Shown here in pieces: positions 25,037-34,361 of a DNA stretch of 64,000 nucleotides; position 1 is the stretch's first letter, and the number at the start of each line of letters is the position of its first letter. The notes beneath the pieces are model-generated. The model saw nothing but the letters and a program-made list of their open reading frames with translations, did not search any database and was not told the DNA's origin. Source of the DNA: Arthrobacter sp. zg-Y919 (lineage in GTDB: Bacteria > Actinomycetota > Actinomycetes > Actinomycetales > Micrococcaceae). A program made the position numbers and the translations under genes. The stretch covers positions 3,020,268-3,084,267 of the forward strand of contig NZ_CP126242.1 in assembly GCF_030142045.1 (NCBI RefSeq), written 5' to 3'.

Positions 25037-26499
25037 TGTGCTTCTTTCGCCGGGGCCGCATGCGTTTCCAAGGGTACCCGAACCGGCCCTCCCCGCCGCA
25101 GGAGCCAGCGGTCGGGCGCACCGTTAAACGGGCCGCCCTGGGGATCATCTACGCCGCCGCGGCGCACCGGATCGCCGTCGGGTTCGAGGACGTCGGCGAC
25201 CACCCGGTACATCAGCCACATGGTGGCCAGAACGTGGCCCAGGATGGCCAGCACGTAGTAGGGCGAATCGAGGTTGTGCTCCGCTGCACCGCCCGAAGTC
25301 TCTTTCGCCAGGTACATCCAGACGGCCCACCAGTGCATCACCTCGAAGAACTGCCAGATGAGGAAATCGAGCCACCGCGGCCGGGCAAGGGCAACCAGGG
25401 GAATCAGCCACAGGACAAACTGCGGGGAATAGACCTTGTTGGTCAGGATGAATGCCGCCACGATCAGGAAGGCCAGCTGCGCCAGGCGCGGCCGGCGCCC
25501 GGACCGCAGTGCCAGCACGGCGATTCCTGCGCATGCAAGCGCGAAAAGCAGGTACGCCGCAACGTTGATGAACTCCGCGCCGACGCCGGTTCCACCGGCC
25601 CTTTCCACGGTCAGGTTCCACGCGAACCAGATGGAGGAGTATCCGGCCGGACGGTCCCCGGTGAAGGTCAGGAAGAAGCGCCAGGATTCGTAGTCCCGGA
25701 GCAGGAACGGCAGGTTCACCAACAGCCAGGTGCCGGCCGCAGCCGCGAAGGCCAGCACCGCCGGGCGCAGCCGCAGCGTCCGCAGTGCAAGCACCAGCAC
25801 TGCGCCCAGAATCAGCACGGGATAGAGCTTCAATGCGGTCCCCAGACCGATCAACACCCCTGCGGCCACCGGACGGTTCCGGGCAAAAGCCAGCATGCCG
25901 GCCGTGGCCAGCATCACGGCAAAAATGTCCCAGTTGATTAACATCGACAGGATGGCCGCCGGAGCCACCGCCACCATGGCCGCGTCCCAGGGCCGGCGGC
26001 CGGCCAGGCGCATGGTGGCGATGACCGTGGCAATCCACGCCGCCGCAGCCAGGACCGCGTTGATGTCAAAGTAGCTGAGCGCCCGGGCATCAGTGGCACC
26101 GGTGCCGGGCACCACCAGGGCGGTGGCTCCGGCCAGCAGCCCCAGCAGGACCGGATACTCGAAAAGGGCACCCTCGGTCAGGAACGGGAAGATCCCCTCC
26201 CCCAGCCCCCGGGTGCGGAAGAGCTCCGGCCAATCCGAATAACAGGCGGCATAAAAATGGTCCGGTGTGCTCCACCCGCCGGCACGGCACGGCGTCTTCA
26301 CCAGCACCCCCAGCAGGGCAGCGGCGGTCGTGAGCAGGATCAGCACCCGCTCCACGGTGAAGAATCCCGGCGTGACTATCCCCGGCGCGGTGTGGATGCC
26401 CAGCGGCCCGCCGATGCCTTCGGTGAACCTGCGGAGGAACGGATCGTTGCGGGACGGCACCACAATCCGCTGTGGACCGCGCCTGGGGTTGGGCTGCAT
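25033..26499 (-). CDS. Polytopic GT87-type (DUF2029) mannosyltransferase-like membrane protein
   Basis: The 488-residue protein has about ten membrane segments and an aromatic loop RDYESWRFFLTFTG, with the GT-C style TPDHFYAACYSDWP after the first segment. Actinobacterial relatives transfer mannose from polyprenyl-phosphate-mannose outside the membrane, and the mycobacterial counterpart lies just upstream of rpsF. I chose ATG at 26499; a much longer reading extends across the opposite-strand ino1 gene and is an artefact. The donor and acceptor are not determined. It heads the coupled unit GT87-femX-oxidoreductase and is divergent from ino1. Confidence 0.88.
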   Translation of the reverse strand: MQPNPRRGPQRIVVPSRNDPFLRRFTEGIGGPLGIHTAPGIVTPGFFTVERVLILLTTAAALLGVLVKTPCRAGGWSTPDHFYAACYSDWPELFRTRGLGEGIFPFLTEGALFEYPVLLGLLAGATALVVPGTGATDARALSYFDINAVLAAAAWIATVIATMRLAGRRPWDAAMVAVAPAAILSMLINWDIFAVMLATAGMLAFARNRPVAAGVLIGLGTALKLYPVLILGAVLVLALRTLRLRPAVLAFAAAAGTWLLVNLPFLLRDYESWRFFLTFTGDRPAGYSSIWFAWNLTVERAGGTGVGAEFINVAAYLLFALACAGIAVLALRSGRRPRLAQLAFLIVAAFILTNKVYSPQFVLWLIPLVALARPRWLDFLIWQFFEVMHWWAVWMYLAKETSGGAAEHNLDSPYYVLAILGHVLATMWLMYRVVADVLEPDGDPVRRGGVDDPQGGPFNGAPDRWLLRRGGPVRVPLETHAAPAKEAQ

Positions 26500-26685
26500 A
26501 GGTTCAGTATCCACCAGGGCCCTGTGCGCTGCGGGCCCCTGCGGCGCCGGACGGATGCACCGGACCTGGTCCCGGGAAACACCGGCAGGTGATAACAGCG
26601 CCGGAGATGTGACTCCAAGCACGTAGACTGGGGAGGTTGTCTGCGCCGGGGGCGCAGCGTTCAACATTTTCTTCAAAGGAGAACC

Positions 26686-27771
26686 GTGTCCGAGAACCCC
26701 ATTCGGGTCGCAATTGTCGGTGTTGGAAACTGTGCAGCTTCGCTGGTACAGGGTGTCCAGTACTACCGAAGCGCCGACCCCAACGAAACCGTCCCTGGCC
26801 TGATGCACGTAAAGTTTGGCGATTACCACGTCAATGACGTGCAGTTCGTCGCCGCTTTCGACGTCGACAGCAAGAAGGTCGGACTCGACCTCGCTGACGC
26901 GATTGGCGCAAGCGAAAACAACACCATCAAGATTGCCGACGTGCCGCAGACCGGCATCACGGTACAGCGCGGCCACACCCTCGACGGGCTCGGTAAGTAC
27001 TACCGGGAAACGATCACGGAATCCGACGCGTCGCCGGTGGACATTGTCGCCGCCCTGCGGGACAACGCAGTGGACGTTATGGTCTGCTACCTGCCGGTGG
27101 GCTCCGAGCAGGCCGCGAAGTTCTACGCCCAGTGCGCCATTGATGCCGGCGTGGCCTTCGTCAATGCCCTGCCCGTCTTCATTGCCGGCACCAAGGAATG
27201 GGCGGACAAGTTCACCGCGGCCGGCGTGCCGATCGTGGGCGACGACATCAAGAGCCAGATCGGCGCCACCATCACGCACCGCGTTATGGCCAAACTGTTC
27301 GAGGACCGCGGGGTCATCCTGGACCGCACGTACCAGCTGAACGTCGGCGGCAACATGGACTTCAAGAACATGCTCGAGCGCGAGCGCCTGGAATCGAAGA
27401 AGATCTCCAAGACGCAGGCCGTCACCTCCAACACCTCCGCCGCGCTTAAGGCCGACGACGTACACATCGGCCCGTCGGACTACGTCGCCTGGCTCGATGA
27501 CCGCAAGTGGGCGTTCGTCCGGCTCGAGGGACGCAACTTCGGCGACGCTCCGGTGTCCCTGGAGTACAAACTGGAGGTCTGGGACTCCCCCAACTCCGCA
27601 GGCGTCATCATCGATGCCGTCCGTGCCGCCAAGATCGCCCTTGACCGCGGGGTCGGTGGACCCATCCTTTCGGCCTCGAGCTACTTCATGAAGTCGCCGC
27701 CGGAGCAGTACAACGACGACATCGCCAAGGAAAAGGTGGAGCAGTTCATCCGCGGCGAGGTTGAGCGCTAA
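26686..27771 (+). CDS. ino1: Inositol-3-phosphate synthase
   Basis: The enzyme converts glucose 6-phosphate to 1L-myo-inositol 3-phosphate, the precursor of mycothiol and phosphatidylinositol. The 361-residue protein has the NAD-binding start [18 protein letters not shown], then [31 protein letters not shown] and [13 protein letters not shown], all signatures of the actinobacterial short form. The start is GTG at 26686, after AAAGGAG. TAGACT at 26624-26629 is a likely -10, without a clear -35. Its product is the acceptor used by MshA, encoded about 2 kb downstream. Confidence 0.97.
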   Translation: MSENPIRVAIVGVGNCAASLVQGVQYYRSADPNETVPGLMHVKFGDYHVNDVQFVAAFDVDSKKVGLDLADAIGASENNTIKIADVPQTGITVQRGHTLDGLGKYYRETITESDASPVDIVAALRDNAVDVMVCYLPVGSEQAAKFYAQCAIDAGVAFVNALPVFIAGTKEWADKFTAAGVPIVGDDIKSQIGATITHRVMAKLFEDRGVILDRTYQLNVGGNMDFKNMLERERLESKKISKTQAVTSNTSAALKADDVHIGPSDYVAWLDDRKWAFVRLEGRNFGDAPVSLEYKLEVWDSPNSAGVIIDAVRAAKIALDRGVGGPILSASSYFMKSPPEQYNDDIAKEKVEQFIRGEVER

Positions 27772-27787
27772 AAGCCCTGAGCCAATG

Positions 27788-27814
27788 CCCCTGTCCCCCT
27801 TCCGGGAACAGGGG
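27788..27814 (+). terminator. Hairpin terminator after ino1
   Basis: CCCCTGT pairs with ACAGGGG, with further C/G pairing inside, followed by TATTGCTGTTT. It lies between convergent ino1 and fhs and may stop transcription from both sides. Confidence 0.6.
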
Positions 27815-27843
27815 TATTGCTGTTTCCGGACCCGGCACCGGCC

Positions 27844-29529
27844 TTAGATGAGCCCGCTGGGTGTTCCATCCGCAGACACACCCATCCGCAGCGCCGCCGG
27901 ATTCCGGGGCAGCCCCGGCATGGTCATGACCGCGCCGGTCAGCGCGACCACGAAGCCGGCACCGGTCTTGAGGGTCAGGTCCCGGACATGGAGCGTGAAG
28001 CCGGACGGTGCGCCCAGAACGGCGGGGTCGTCGGAGAAGGAGTACGGGGTCTTCGCCATGCAGACCGGCAGGTGCTCCAGGTTCCGCGCGTGGATTTCCT
28101 GCAGCCGGCGCCTGGCCGGGGCCGCGAATTCGACGTCGGCGGCTCCGTAGATTTCCCGGGCCACGGTACGGATTTTCTCTTCCACCGGCATTCCGTCCGG
28201 ATACAGGAACCGGAAGTCGGCCGGCTGGTCCAAGGCCCGGAGCACCGCCGCCGCCAGGTCGTCGCCGCCCGGGCCGCCGCCGCCCTGCGCCCACACGTCG
28301 GCAAGGGCGGCACTGACGCCCTGTTCGGCGCACCAGTCCAGAAGCCAACGCAGTTCGGCGTCGGTGTCTGTCCTGAAGCGGTTGACCGCCACCACCGGGT
28401 TGATCCCGAACCGGCGGATGTTTGCCAGGTGCCGCTGCAGGTTCGCGGCACCGGCCCGCAGTGCCGGAATATTCTCCGCGGTGAGGTCGTCCCTGGGGAC
28501 GCCGCCGTGCATTTTCAGGGCCCGGACGGTAGCGACCACCACGACGGCGTCGGGGGCGACATCCGCCACCCGGGACTTGATGTCCAGGTACTTTTCCGCG
28601 CCGAGGTCAGCACCAAACCCGGCTTCCGTCACAACGATGCCGGCCAGCCGGCGGGCGGTCGCGGTGGCGATGACTGAATTACAGCCGTGTGCGATGTTGG
28701 CGAACGGGCCGCCGTGGACGAGTGCCGGGGTTCCGGCCAGGGTCTGCACCAGGTTGGGTTTGAGGGCGTCGCGCAGCAGCAGTGTCATGGCGCCCTCGGC
28801 GCCAAGGTCGGCGACGGTGACGGGCCGGCGGTCATAGGTGTAGCCCACGGTGATCCGGGACAGGCGTTCGGAGAGGTCCGCAAGGTCCCGGGCGAGGCAG
28901 AAGATGGCCATCACTTCCGAGGCCACGGTGATATCGAAACCGTCCTGCCGCGGCACGCCCTGCGCCGGGCCGCCGAGGCCGATCACAATGTCCCGCAGGG
29001 CCCGGTCATTCATGTCCAGGACCCGCTTGAAGGTGACGCGCCGCGGATCCAGTCCCAGCTGGTTGCCCTGGTAAATGTGGTTGTCCACCAGGGCGGCCAG
29101 CGCGTTGTTCGCCGCGGTGATGGCGTGGAAATCGCCGGTGAAGTGCAGGTTGATGTCTTCCATCGGCACCACTTGGGAATAGCCTCCCCCCGTGGCGCCG
29201 CCCTTCATGCCCAGCACCGGCCCCATGGATGGTTCGCGCAGGGCTATCATCACGGTTTCCCCGGCCCGCTGCAGGGCGTCGGCCAGTCCAACCGTCACGG
29301 TGGATTTGCCTTCACCCGCGGGGGTCGGACTCATGGCGGTCACGAGGACCACCCGGCCGCGGGCCGTACCCTCCGGCAGGAGCGCCGGATCAACCTTGGC
29401 TTTGTAGCGCCCGTACGGTTCCAGTGCACCGTCCGGAATGGCTACCCGCCGGGCTATCTCGGTAATGGGCAGCAGGCGGGCCGCACGGGAAATCTCGAGG
29501 TCTGAGGGCACGTCCGCGCTGGTAGGCAT
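27844..29529 (-). CDS. fhs: Formate--tetrahydrofolate ligase
   Basis: Fhs makes 10-formyltetrahydrofolate from formate, THF and ATP. The 561-residue protein has the family length. The P-loop TPAGEGKST is near residue 70, followed by [35 protein letters not shown] and GHGCNS-like [32 protein letters not shown] is a strong family signature. The C-terminus ends in a short GTPSGLI. The ATG at 29529 follows AAGGAACAG. It is a single leftward gene between ino1 and mshA. Confidence 0.97.
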   Translation of the reverse strand: MPTSADVPSDLEISRAARLLPITEIARRVAIPDGALEPYGRYKAKVDPALLPEGTARGRVVLVTAMSPTPAGEGKSTVTVGLADALQRAGETVMIALREPSMGPVLGMKGGATGGGYSQVVPMEDINLHFTGDFHAITAANNALAALVDNHIYQGNQLGLDPRRVTFKRVLDMNDRALRDIVIGLGGPAQGVPRQDGFDITVASEVMAIFCLARDLADLSERLSRITVGYTYDRRPVTVADLGAEGAMTLLLRDALKPNLVQTLAGTPALVHGGPFANIAHGCNSVIATATARRLAGIVVTEAGFGADLGAEKYLDIKSRVADVAPDAVVVVATVRALKMHGGVPRDDLTAENIPALRAGAANLQRHLANIRRFGINPVVAVNRFRTDTDAELRWLLDWCAEQGVSAALADVWAQGGGGPGGDDLAAAVLRALDQPADFRFLYPDGMPVEEKIRTVAREIYGAADVEFAAPARRRLQEIHARNLEHLPVCMAKTPYSFSDDPAVLGAPSGFTLHVRDLTLKTGAGFVVALTGAVMTMPGLPRNPAALRMGVSADGTPSGLI

Positions 29530-29674
29530 ATCGTCTGTTCCTTCCGCTGCGCCGTCAACGGGTCGCCTCGACGGCCATTGGTGCTTGGATGGAAGCCAAA
29601 CTATCAGCAGGTCGGGTGCGGGTGGCCCCTGGAGGTCCCGCCGGCGCTGCCGTGGGGCAACTTAGGCCCTGCGG

Positions 29675-30919
29675 TTATTTACGGACCGCACGGCGCGCGA
29701 ACAGGTCCGCCGCCTCCCGGTAGCTTTCCGCCGTCAGCATGGCCGTCCGCCGCCAGCCAAACGCCTGGGCGTGGACCGCTGCCCCTTCACCGAGCGTTCG
29801 ACGGCGTTCGGTGCCGTCATAGAGGGCCTCCAGTTCGGCGGCCCACCGGCTGGGAGCGTGGCCGTCGACGAGGATGCCGCTCCTGCCGTTACGCACGGCT
29901 TTGGGAAGCCCGCCCACGTTGGCGGCAAGGACGGGGGTGCCGCAGGCCTGGGCCTCGAGGGCAACCAGTCCAAACGATTCGCTGAACGAAGGCACGGCCA
30001 CGACGTCGGCGGCACGGAACCAGTCGGCTAGCTGGTGCGGTTCGACCGGCGGACGCAGGGACACGGTGTCCTGCAGGCCCAGCCGGCGGATCATCGGTGC
30101 CAGGTCAAGTACGGAGGATCCGCTGCCGGCACCCAGGATGCTCACACGGAGGGGAATGTCCGGGCGGCGGCGCCGCAGCTCGGCGGCCGCCTCAACCAGA
30201 ATCTGGGGGCCCTTCAGCCGCTGGATCCGGCCGGCAAAGACCACATGGAAAACTCCGGGGAGGAACCCCCGGCCCGCCTGCACCCCCGGCCTCCCCCGTG
30301 GCGAAAAGACGTTCAGATCCACGCCGGGTGCCACCACGTCGACGGCTGCGGGATCGGCGCCGTAGAGTGCTTCGAGTTCCGCTGCCTCGGTGCTGGTGTT
30401 GGCGATCAGCCGGGTGGCACCGTGGACTACCTGCTGCTCGCCGTCAATGCGGATCTGCGGCTCGGGTTCCTCCCCCGGCTGGGCCTGGAGGTTCTTGACG
30501 CGGGCCATGGTGTGCATGGTGTGCACCAGTGGCAGGTCCCATTGCTGGGCAACGGATAATCCCGCCGTTCCGGATACCCAGTAGTGGGAGTGCACAACGT
30601 CGAATCCGCCGTCGAGCAGGAATGGCTGCGCTTCGGCCACCGCGTACGCCAGGTCCAGGTAGGGCAGCCGTTCCTTGGGAACCTTGCAGACAGGGCCGGC
30701 GGTCACGTGGCGGACCTTCACCCCGGGAGCCAGCTCGACGTCGGCGCTCTGCAGGGGGTCCGTGGCGCGGGTAAAGATCTCGACCTCGGTCCCGGCCCGT
30801 GCCAGTTCCAGGGCAACGGAGCGGACATACACATTCATGCCGCCGGCATCGCCGCAGCCAGGCTGCTCGAGGGGGGAGGTATGGAGGGAGAGCATGGCCA
30901 CACGGTTGACCTGGGGCAC
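29675..30919 (-). CDS. mshA: D-inositol-3-phosphate glycosyltransferase MshA
   Basis: MshA transfers GlcNAc from UDP-GlcNAc to inositol 3-phosphate, the first committed step of mycothiol synthesis. The 414-residue GT4 protein has the hallmark N-terminus RVAMLSLHTSPLEQPGCGDA followed by GGMNVYVRS, then FDVVHSHYWVSG, EQQVVHGATRLIANT, VFAGRIQRLKGPQ and the GT4 EX7E region SFSESFGLVALEAQACGTPV. It starts with GTG at 30919 behind AAGGAAGGGAG. Its acceptor is the product of ino1. It follows a non-coding stretch with a strong hairpin. Confidence 0.93.
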   Translation of the reverse strand: MPQVNRVAMLSLHTSPLEQPGCGDAGGMNVYVRSVALELARAGTEVEIFTRATDPLQSADVELAPGVKVRHVTAGPVCKVPKERLPYLDLAYAVAEAQPFLLDGGFDVVHSHYWVSGTAGLSVAQQWDLPLVHTMHTMARVKNLQAQPGEEPEPQIRIDGEQQVVHGATRLIANTSTEAAELEALYGADPAAVDVVAPGVDLNVFSPRGRPGVQAGRGFLPGVFHVVFAGRIQRLKGPQILVEAAAELRRRRPDIPLRVSILGAGSGSSVLDLAPMIRRLGLQDTVSLRPPVEPHQLADWFRAADVVAVPSFSESFGLVALEAQACGTPVLAANVGGLPKAVRNGRSGILVDGHAPSRWAAELEALYDGTERRRTLGEGAAVHAQAFGWRRTAMLTAESYREAADLFARRAVRK

Positions 30920-31034
30920 TTCGCTCCCTTCCTTACAGGTATTTTCTCTATCGACTTTATAACGTCACGCGGCTGGGCTTTGTTTCCTGTCACCCAGAAC
31001 ACGTCCGGCCCCCGCCGCGGAAGGCCCGGCACAG

Positions 31035-31071
31035 CACTGCCCGGCACCTCGCTTGGAGGTGCCGGGCAGTG
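31035..31071. terminator. Perfect 16-bp hairpin upstream of mshA
   Basis: Arms CACTGCCCGGCACCTC and GAGGTGCCGGGCAGTG are exactly complementary around a five-base loop (GCTTG). Neither strand has a T-run afterwards, so it is a stable RNA structure or a T-less terminator. It lies 40 bases past the stop of the small ORF at 31112. Confidence 0.6.
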
Positions 31072-31111
31072 CGGCTGGATCCGCCTGGTTCCGAGCTGTT
31101 TGAGACTGAGA

Positions 31112-31333
31112 TCACTTGACGGAATGGAAGTAATGCAGGAGCAGATGGCCTTCGGGGCCACACAGGGCCGCGTCCATCCGGGCATCACGGACGGCGCTGG
31201 AACGGAGGTAGGAGCTCCGTAGTCGCTTGAGCATTGGGTACACCCCCTTCGCTGTGCGTGGGGCGAATGCTGCTCGTGGGGTGAATTGGTTGCTTTTGGG
31301 CATGACGGTATTGGGCAGGGGGAATTCAGACAT
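31112..31333 (-). CDS. Candidate small protein of 73 residues
   Basis: The reading starts MSEFPLPNTVMPKSNQFTPR at an ATG with CGGAG seven bases upstream and ends in LLLHYFHSVK. An internal ATG (MLKRLRSSYLRSS) also has an AAGGGGG upstream, so a 40-residue basic product is possible. There is no signal peptide or membrane segment, and I recognise no family. The strong hairpin at 31035-31071 follows its stop, which fits a real transcript. It could instead be a chance ORF in GC-rich DNA. Confidence 0.35.
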   Translation of the reverse strand: MSEFPLPNTVMPKSNQFTPRAAFAPRTAKGVYPMLKRLRSSYLRSSAVRDARMDAALCGPEGHLLLHYFHSVK

Positions 31334-31641
31334 GGGAATCTCCGACAGGGAAGCACCACAAAGGCGCAAAACAATAAACAGATAAAAGATGCGTCGAAAT
31401 GACGCTAGAAACCAATAAAAGACATCAAAGAGACGTTCAGGCGATTTGCGGGAAAATACCCGACCATGACGCCGCGATATCTTTCAAAGGGAATGCCGGC
31501 GATTGACCCGCACCAAACCTGAACCACATGCAGCCGTCCAGCCCCCTTCGAAACAGGGGTGCCGGAACGGAGTGTGGTGCCGGATGAAGGTGCGTGGTGC
31601 TCGCGCCGGTGGCGGCAGACGGCCTGCCGGGGCGGCGGCGT
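31334..31641. other. Non-coding stretch between two small ORFs
   Basis: About 308 bases with an AT-richer part at 31370-31450. TTGATG followed 15 bases later by TAGCGT on the minus strand, around 31400-31430, is a weak promoter candidate for the 73-residue ORF. Nothing else is recognisable. Confidence 0.4.
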
Positions 31642-31806
31642 TTAGGCTGAAGCGGCCGGCCAGGAAGCAGCCGCGGTAAACCCGGTGGAGGCTATATGCC
31701 CGCCGGAGAGGACCGAGGATGGCACCCGTGGGGTCCGGAAGGATCGCCGGAGATTGCCGCCGGTTTTGCCACCGGTCACTACGATGTGAATTCCATTAGT
31801 GTTCAT
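31642..31806 (-). CDS. Candidate small peptide of 54 residues
   Basis: ATG at 31806 is preceded by AGGAGGTGGAGATTG, among the strongest ribosome binding sites in the window. The peptide opens MNTNGIHIVVTGGKTGG and ends SWPAASA; it is basic in the middle and Ala/Ser/Thr-rich at the end. No family is recognised. A promoter candidate with an overlapping 32-bp palindrome lies upstream (31919-31980), leaving a leader of roughly 135 bases. Its small size makes the coding call uncertain. Confidence 0.45.
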   Translation of the reverse strand: MNTNGIHIVVTGGKTGGNLRRSFRTPRVPSSVLSGGHIASTGFTAAASWPAASA

Positions 31807-31918
31807 CAATCTCCACCTCCTGTTCGCGGTACGCGGGGTACTGGACGCTGATGCAGGCTGCAGCTCGGTAAGCCCAATGAGCCCAATAAGCTCAACTAAG
31901 CCTGCACGTCCGGGTCGG

Positions 31919-31950
31919 TCTTTTGCGGGCCATGAAGTGCCCGCAAAAGA
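31919..31950. promoter_or_regulatory. 32-bp inverted repeat overlapping a predicted transcription start
   Basis: Arms TCTTTTGCGGGC and GCCCGCAAAAGA match perfectly around CATGAAGT. The T-rich side is at the 5' end of each strand, the wrong way round for a Rho-independent terminator. The repeat sits where transcription from the promoter at 31951-31980 would begin, which suits a repressor operator or a 5' RNA stem. Confidence 0.5.
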
Positions 31951-31980
31951 AAGGTACAACAAAACCCAGGTCCGTGCCAA
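31951..31980 (-). promoter_or_regulatory. Promoter candidate for the small-peptide locus
   Basis: Read leftward: -35 TTGGCA (31980-31975), an 18-base spacer, -10 TACCTT (31956-31951). Predicted start near 31944. It lies between the histidine phosphatase stop (32047) and the 54-residue ORF. Confidence 0.45.
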
Positions 31981-32046
31981 GCACTTTTTGTAAATTCACC
32001 GGAATTTTTTATTGCCAGTGCGTTAGGCACGCGTGCCCTCTGCGTA

Positions 32047-32703
32047 TTAGAGGTTCCAGCCGACGACGGCGGGGGTGCGCTTGTCCCACCCGAGGGTGCA
32101 GACCGCAGCGGTGCTCAGCGCGAAATGCCGGCCCATCTCGGGGGCCAGACCCAGCCAGCGGGCGGCCAGGATGCGCAGGAAATGTCCGTGGGCCACCAGG
32201 AGGACCTTCTCCACCGGCATTGCCTCCGGGTTCCGGTCCATGGCCGTGCCGCTTCCGGCCTGGACGGCTGAGATGATGCGGTCCGCCCGCTCGGCCACCT
32301 GCGCCAGGGTCTCCCCGTTGGGCACGCCGTCCTTCCAGATCAGGTAGCCCGGATTCTCCTCCCGGACCTGCCGGCTGTTGCGGCCCTCGTTATCCCCGTA
32401 ATCCCACTCGTGCGCATGCGGAAGCACTTCGGCGTCGGGGTAGCCCACCAGTTCCGCGGTGCGGCGGGCACGGATCAGCGGGGAGGTGAAGACCCGGTCA
32501 AACGTCACCGGTCCGATCTTCGCCCCCGCGGCCGCGGCCTGTGCCTCACCCTCGGCCGTCAGGGGTATGTCGGTCAGGCCGGTGTAGTTGCCCTCGCGGG
32601 ACCATTCCGTTTCACCGTGGCGCAGGAGCCAGAGCCGGGGCAGCCGGGTTCCGGACGGCGTCAGGTCCGGAACTGCCGGTCCGAAGTTTTCCCCGTTGCT
32701 CAT
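32047..32703 (-). CDS. Histidine phosphatase (phosphoglycerate mutase superfamily)
   Basis: The 218-residue product has the superfamily signature LWLLRHGETEWSREGNYTG near residue 25, the second phosphate-binding region VFTSPLIRARRTAELVG, the acidic EWDYGDNEGR and the second catalytic histidine in LLVAHGHFLRILAARWLG. These belong to the broad-specificity phosphatase branch; the true glycolytic mutase is longer. Actinobacterial relatives often lie near mshA. Its ATG overlaps the cca stop (ATGA), so it is co-translated with cca. The substrate is unknown. Confidence 0.9.
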   Translation of the reverse strand: MSNGENFGPAVPDLTPSGTRLPRLWLLRHGETEWSREGNYTGLTDIPLTAEGEAQAAAAGAKIGPVTFDRVFTSPLIRARRTAELVGYPDAEVLPHAHEWDYGDNEGRNSRQVREENPGYLIWKDGVPNGETLAQVAERADRIISAVQAGSGTAMDRNPEAMPVEKVLLVAHGHFLRILAARWLGLAPEMGRHFALSTAAVCTLGWDKRTPAVVGWNL

Positions 32704-34217
32704 TTGCCGTCCTTGTTCGTCCGTGGTTCGCCCGGTTCCCCGAGGGGTTCCTTTTCCGTTGTATCAGGTGTTGCGGGGCCGGCAACCTGGTTTTCCGGTT
32801 GTTCAGCCCACCAGCCGCGAAGCAGTTCCGCTGCCTCGGCTTCGGTGCGGGGACCGTTCTCCATCCGTTCCTCCAGCAGGAACCGGTACGCGCGGCCCAC
32901 CACCGGGCCGGGCCGGATCTGCAGCAGGGCCATGATCTGTTCGCCGTCCAGGTCCGGCCGGATCGAGGCCAGCTCCTCCTGCTCGGCGAGCGCGGCGATC
33001 CGCTGTTCCAAGTCGTCATAGGCGAAAGCCAGGCGCTCGGCCTTGCGCCGGTTGCGTGTGGTGACATCGGACCGCGTCAGGCGGTGCAGCCGCTGCAGCA
33101 GCGGACCGGCGTCGTTCACGTAGCGGCGCACCGCCGAATCCGTCCAGCCTGCGTCACCGTAGCCGTAGAAACGCATATGCAGTTCCACCAGGCGGGCGAC
33201 CGCCTTGATGGTGTCGTTGTCGAACCGCAGGTTCTTCATCCGCTTGGCAGTGAGCTTGGCCCCCACCGCGTCGTGGTGCAGGAAACTCACCGAGCCGCCC
33301 GGCTCGAAGCGGCGCGTGGATGGCTTTCCGACGTCGTGCATCAGGGCCGCGAACCGCAGCACGAAGTCCGGTCCCGGAACGGGACCGTCGGTACCGGTTT
33401 CCAGTGCGCAGGCCTGGCGCAGGACCGTCAGTGAATGCTGGTAAACGTCCTTGTGCCGGTGGTGCTCGTCCACTTCGAGCCGCAGGGCGGCCACCTCGGG
33501 CAGGACATGGTCGGCCAATCCGCTTTCCACCAGCAGGTCCACGCCTGTCCACGGGGCCTTGCCGCGGATCAGTTTGGTCAATTCGTCCCGGACCCGTTCG
33601 GCGGAGATAATCCCGATCCGCCCGGCCATCTCCCGCATCGCTTCGAAAACATCCGGGGCCACTTCCACACCCAGCTGGGAGGCGAAGCGGGCGGCGCGCA
33701 TCATGCGCAGCGGATCGTCGGAGAACGACGTCGATGGCGCACCGGGGGTGCGCACCATGCCGTCGTGCAGGTCGCGGGCTCCACCGAAGGGGTCCACCAG
33801 TTCCATGGACGGCAGCCGGAGGGCCATCGCGTTCATGGTGAAGTCGCGGCGGAACAGATCGTCTTCGAGCTTGTCGCCAAAGGCGACGGCGGGCTTGCGG
33901 GAGTCGGGGTCGTAGGCGTCGGCCCGGTACGTGGTGACCTCCACCTGGAAGCCGTCCTTGCGCATGCCGATGGTGCCGAACTCCCGGCCGATCTCCCAGT
34001 AGGTGTCGGCCCAGCCCTTGATGACCTTGATGATGTCGTCCGGGCGCGCGTTGGTGGTGAAATCCAGGTCCGGGGAAACCCGGCCCAGGAACAGGTCGCG
34101 GACGGGACCGCCAACAAGGGAAAGCTCGTACCCGGCGTCCTCGAAACGCGCACCCAGCTCCGGGATCACGGCGGGTAACGGGGACTTCAAGGCCGAACTA
34201 TCAAAAAGGTGCACCAT
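32700..34217 (-). CDS. cca: CCA tRNA nucleotidyltransferase
   Basis: A class II nucleotidyltransferase that adds or repairs the tRNA 3' CCA end. In the 505-residue protein the head has LSLVGGPVRDLFLGR and the metal-binding DLDFTTNA, followed by RRDFTMNAMA. The neck and body have DDPLRMMRAARFASQLG. An HD domain follows with VDEHHRHKDVYQHSL and ALMHDVGKPSTR. A Glu/Pro-rich tail of about 50 residues ends the protein. The start is at 34217, divergent from the NUDIX gene, as in many actinobacteria. Confidence 0.96.
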   Translation of the reverse strand: MVHLFDSSALKSPLPAVIPELGARFEDAGYELSLVGGPVRDLFLGRVSPDLDFTTNARPDDIIKVIKGWADTYWEIGREFGTIGMRKDGFQVEVTTYRADAYDPDSRKPAVAFGDKLEDDLFRRDFTMNAMALRLPSMELVDPFGGARDLHDGMVRTPGAPSTSFSDDPLRMMRAARFASQLGVEVAPDVFEAMREMAGRIGIISAERVRDELTKLIRGKAPWTGVDLLVESGLADHVLPEVAALRLEVDEHHRHKDVYQHSLTVLRQACALETGTDGPVPGPDFVLRFAALMHDVGKPSTRRFEPGGSVSFLHHDAVGAKLTAKRMKNLRFDNDTIKAVARLVELHMRFYGYGDAGWTDSAVRRYVNDAGPLLQRLHRLTRSDVTTRNRRKAERLAFAYDDLEQRIAALAEQEELASIRPDLDGEQIMALLQIRPGPVVGRAYRFLLEERMENGPRTEAEAAELLRGWWAEQPENQVAGPATPDTTEKEPLGEPGEPRTNKDGK

Positions 34218-34361
34218 AGTCCTTTAAGCGTGCCAGATAAAACAGCGCCGGACCGACAACCGGTCCCGGCAAGGGCGCGGACACGCCGGGCGTTCCCGCG
34301 TCCTCTCCGGCGGCCCGCCCAACAGTCATCATCCCCGGACAAAGATCGTTACAGTGGGAGT

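Noticed and set aside
26500..27465. N-terminal extension that would make the GT87 protein 810 residues
   Set aside because: The extension is the antisense of ino1; the hydrophobic GT87 protein starts naturally at ATG 26499.
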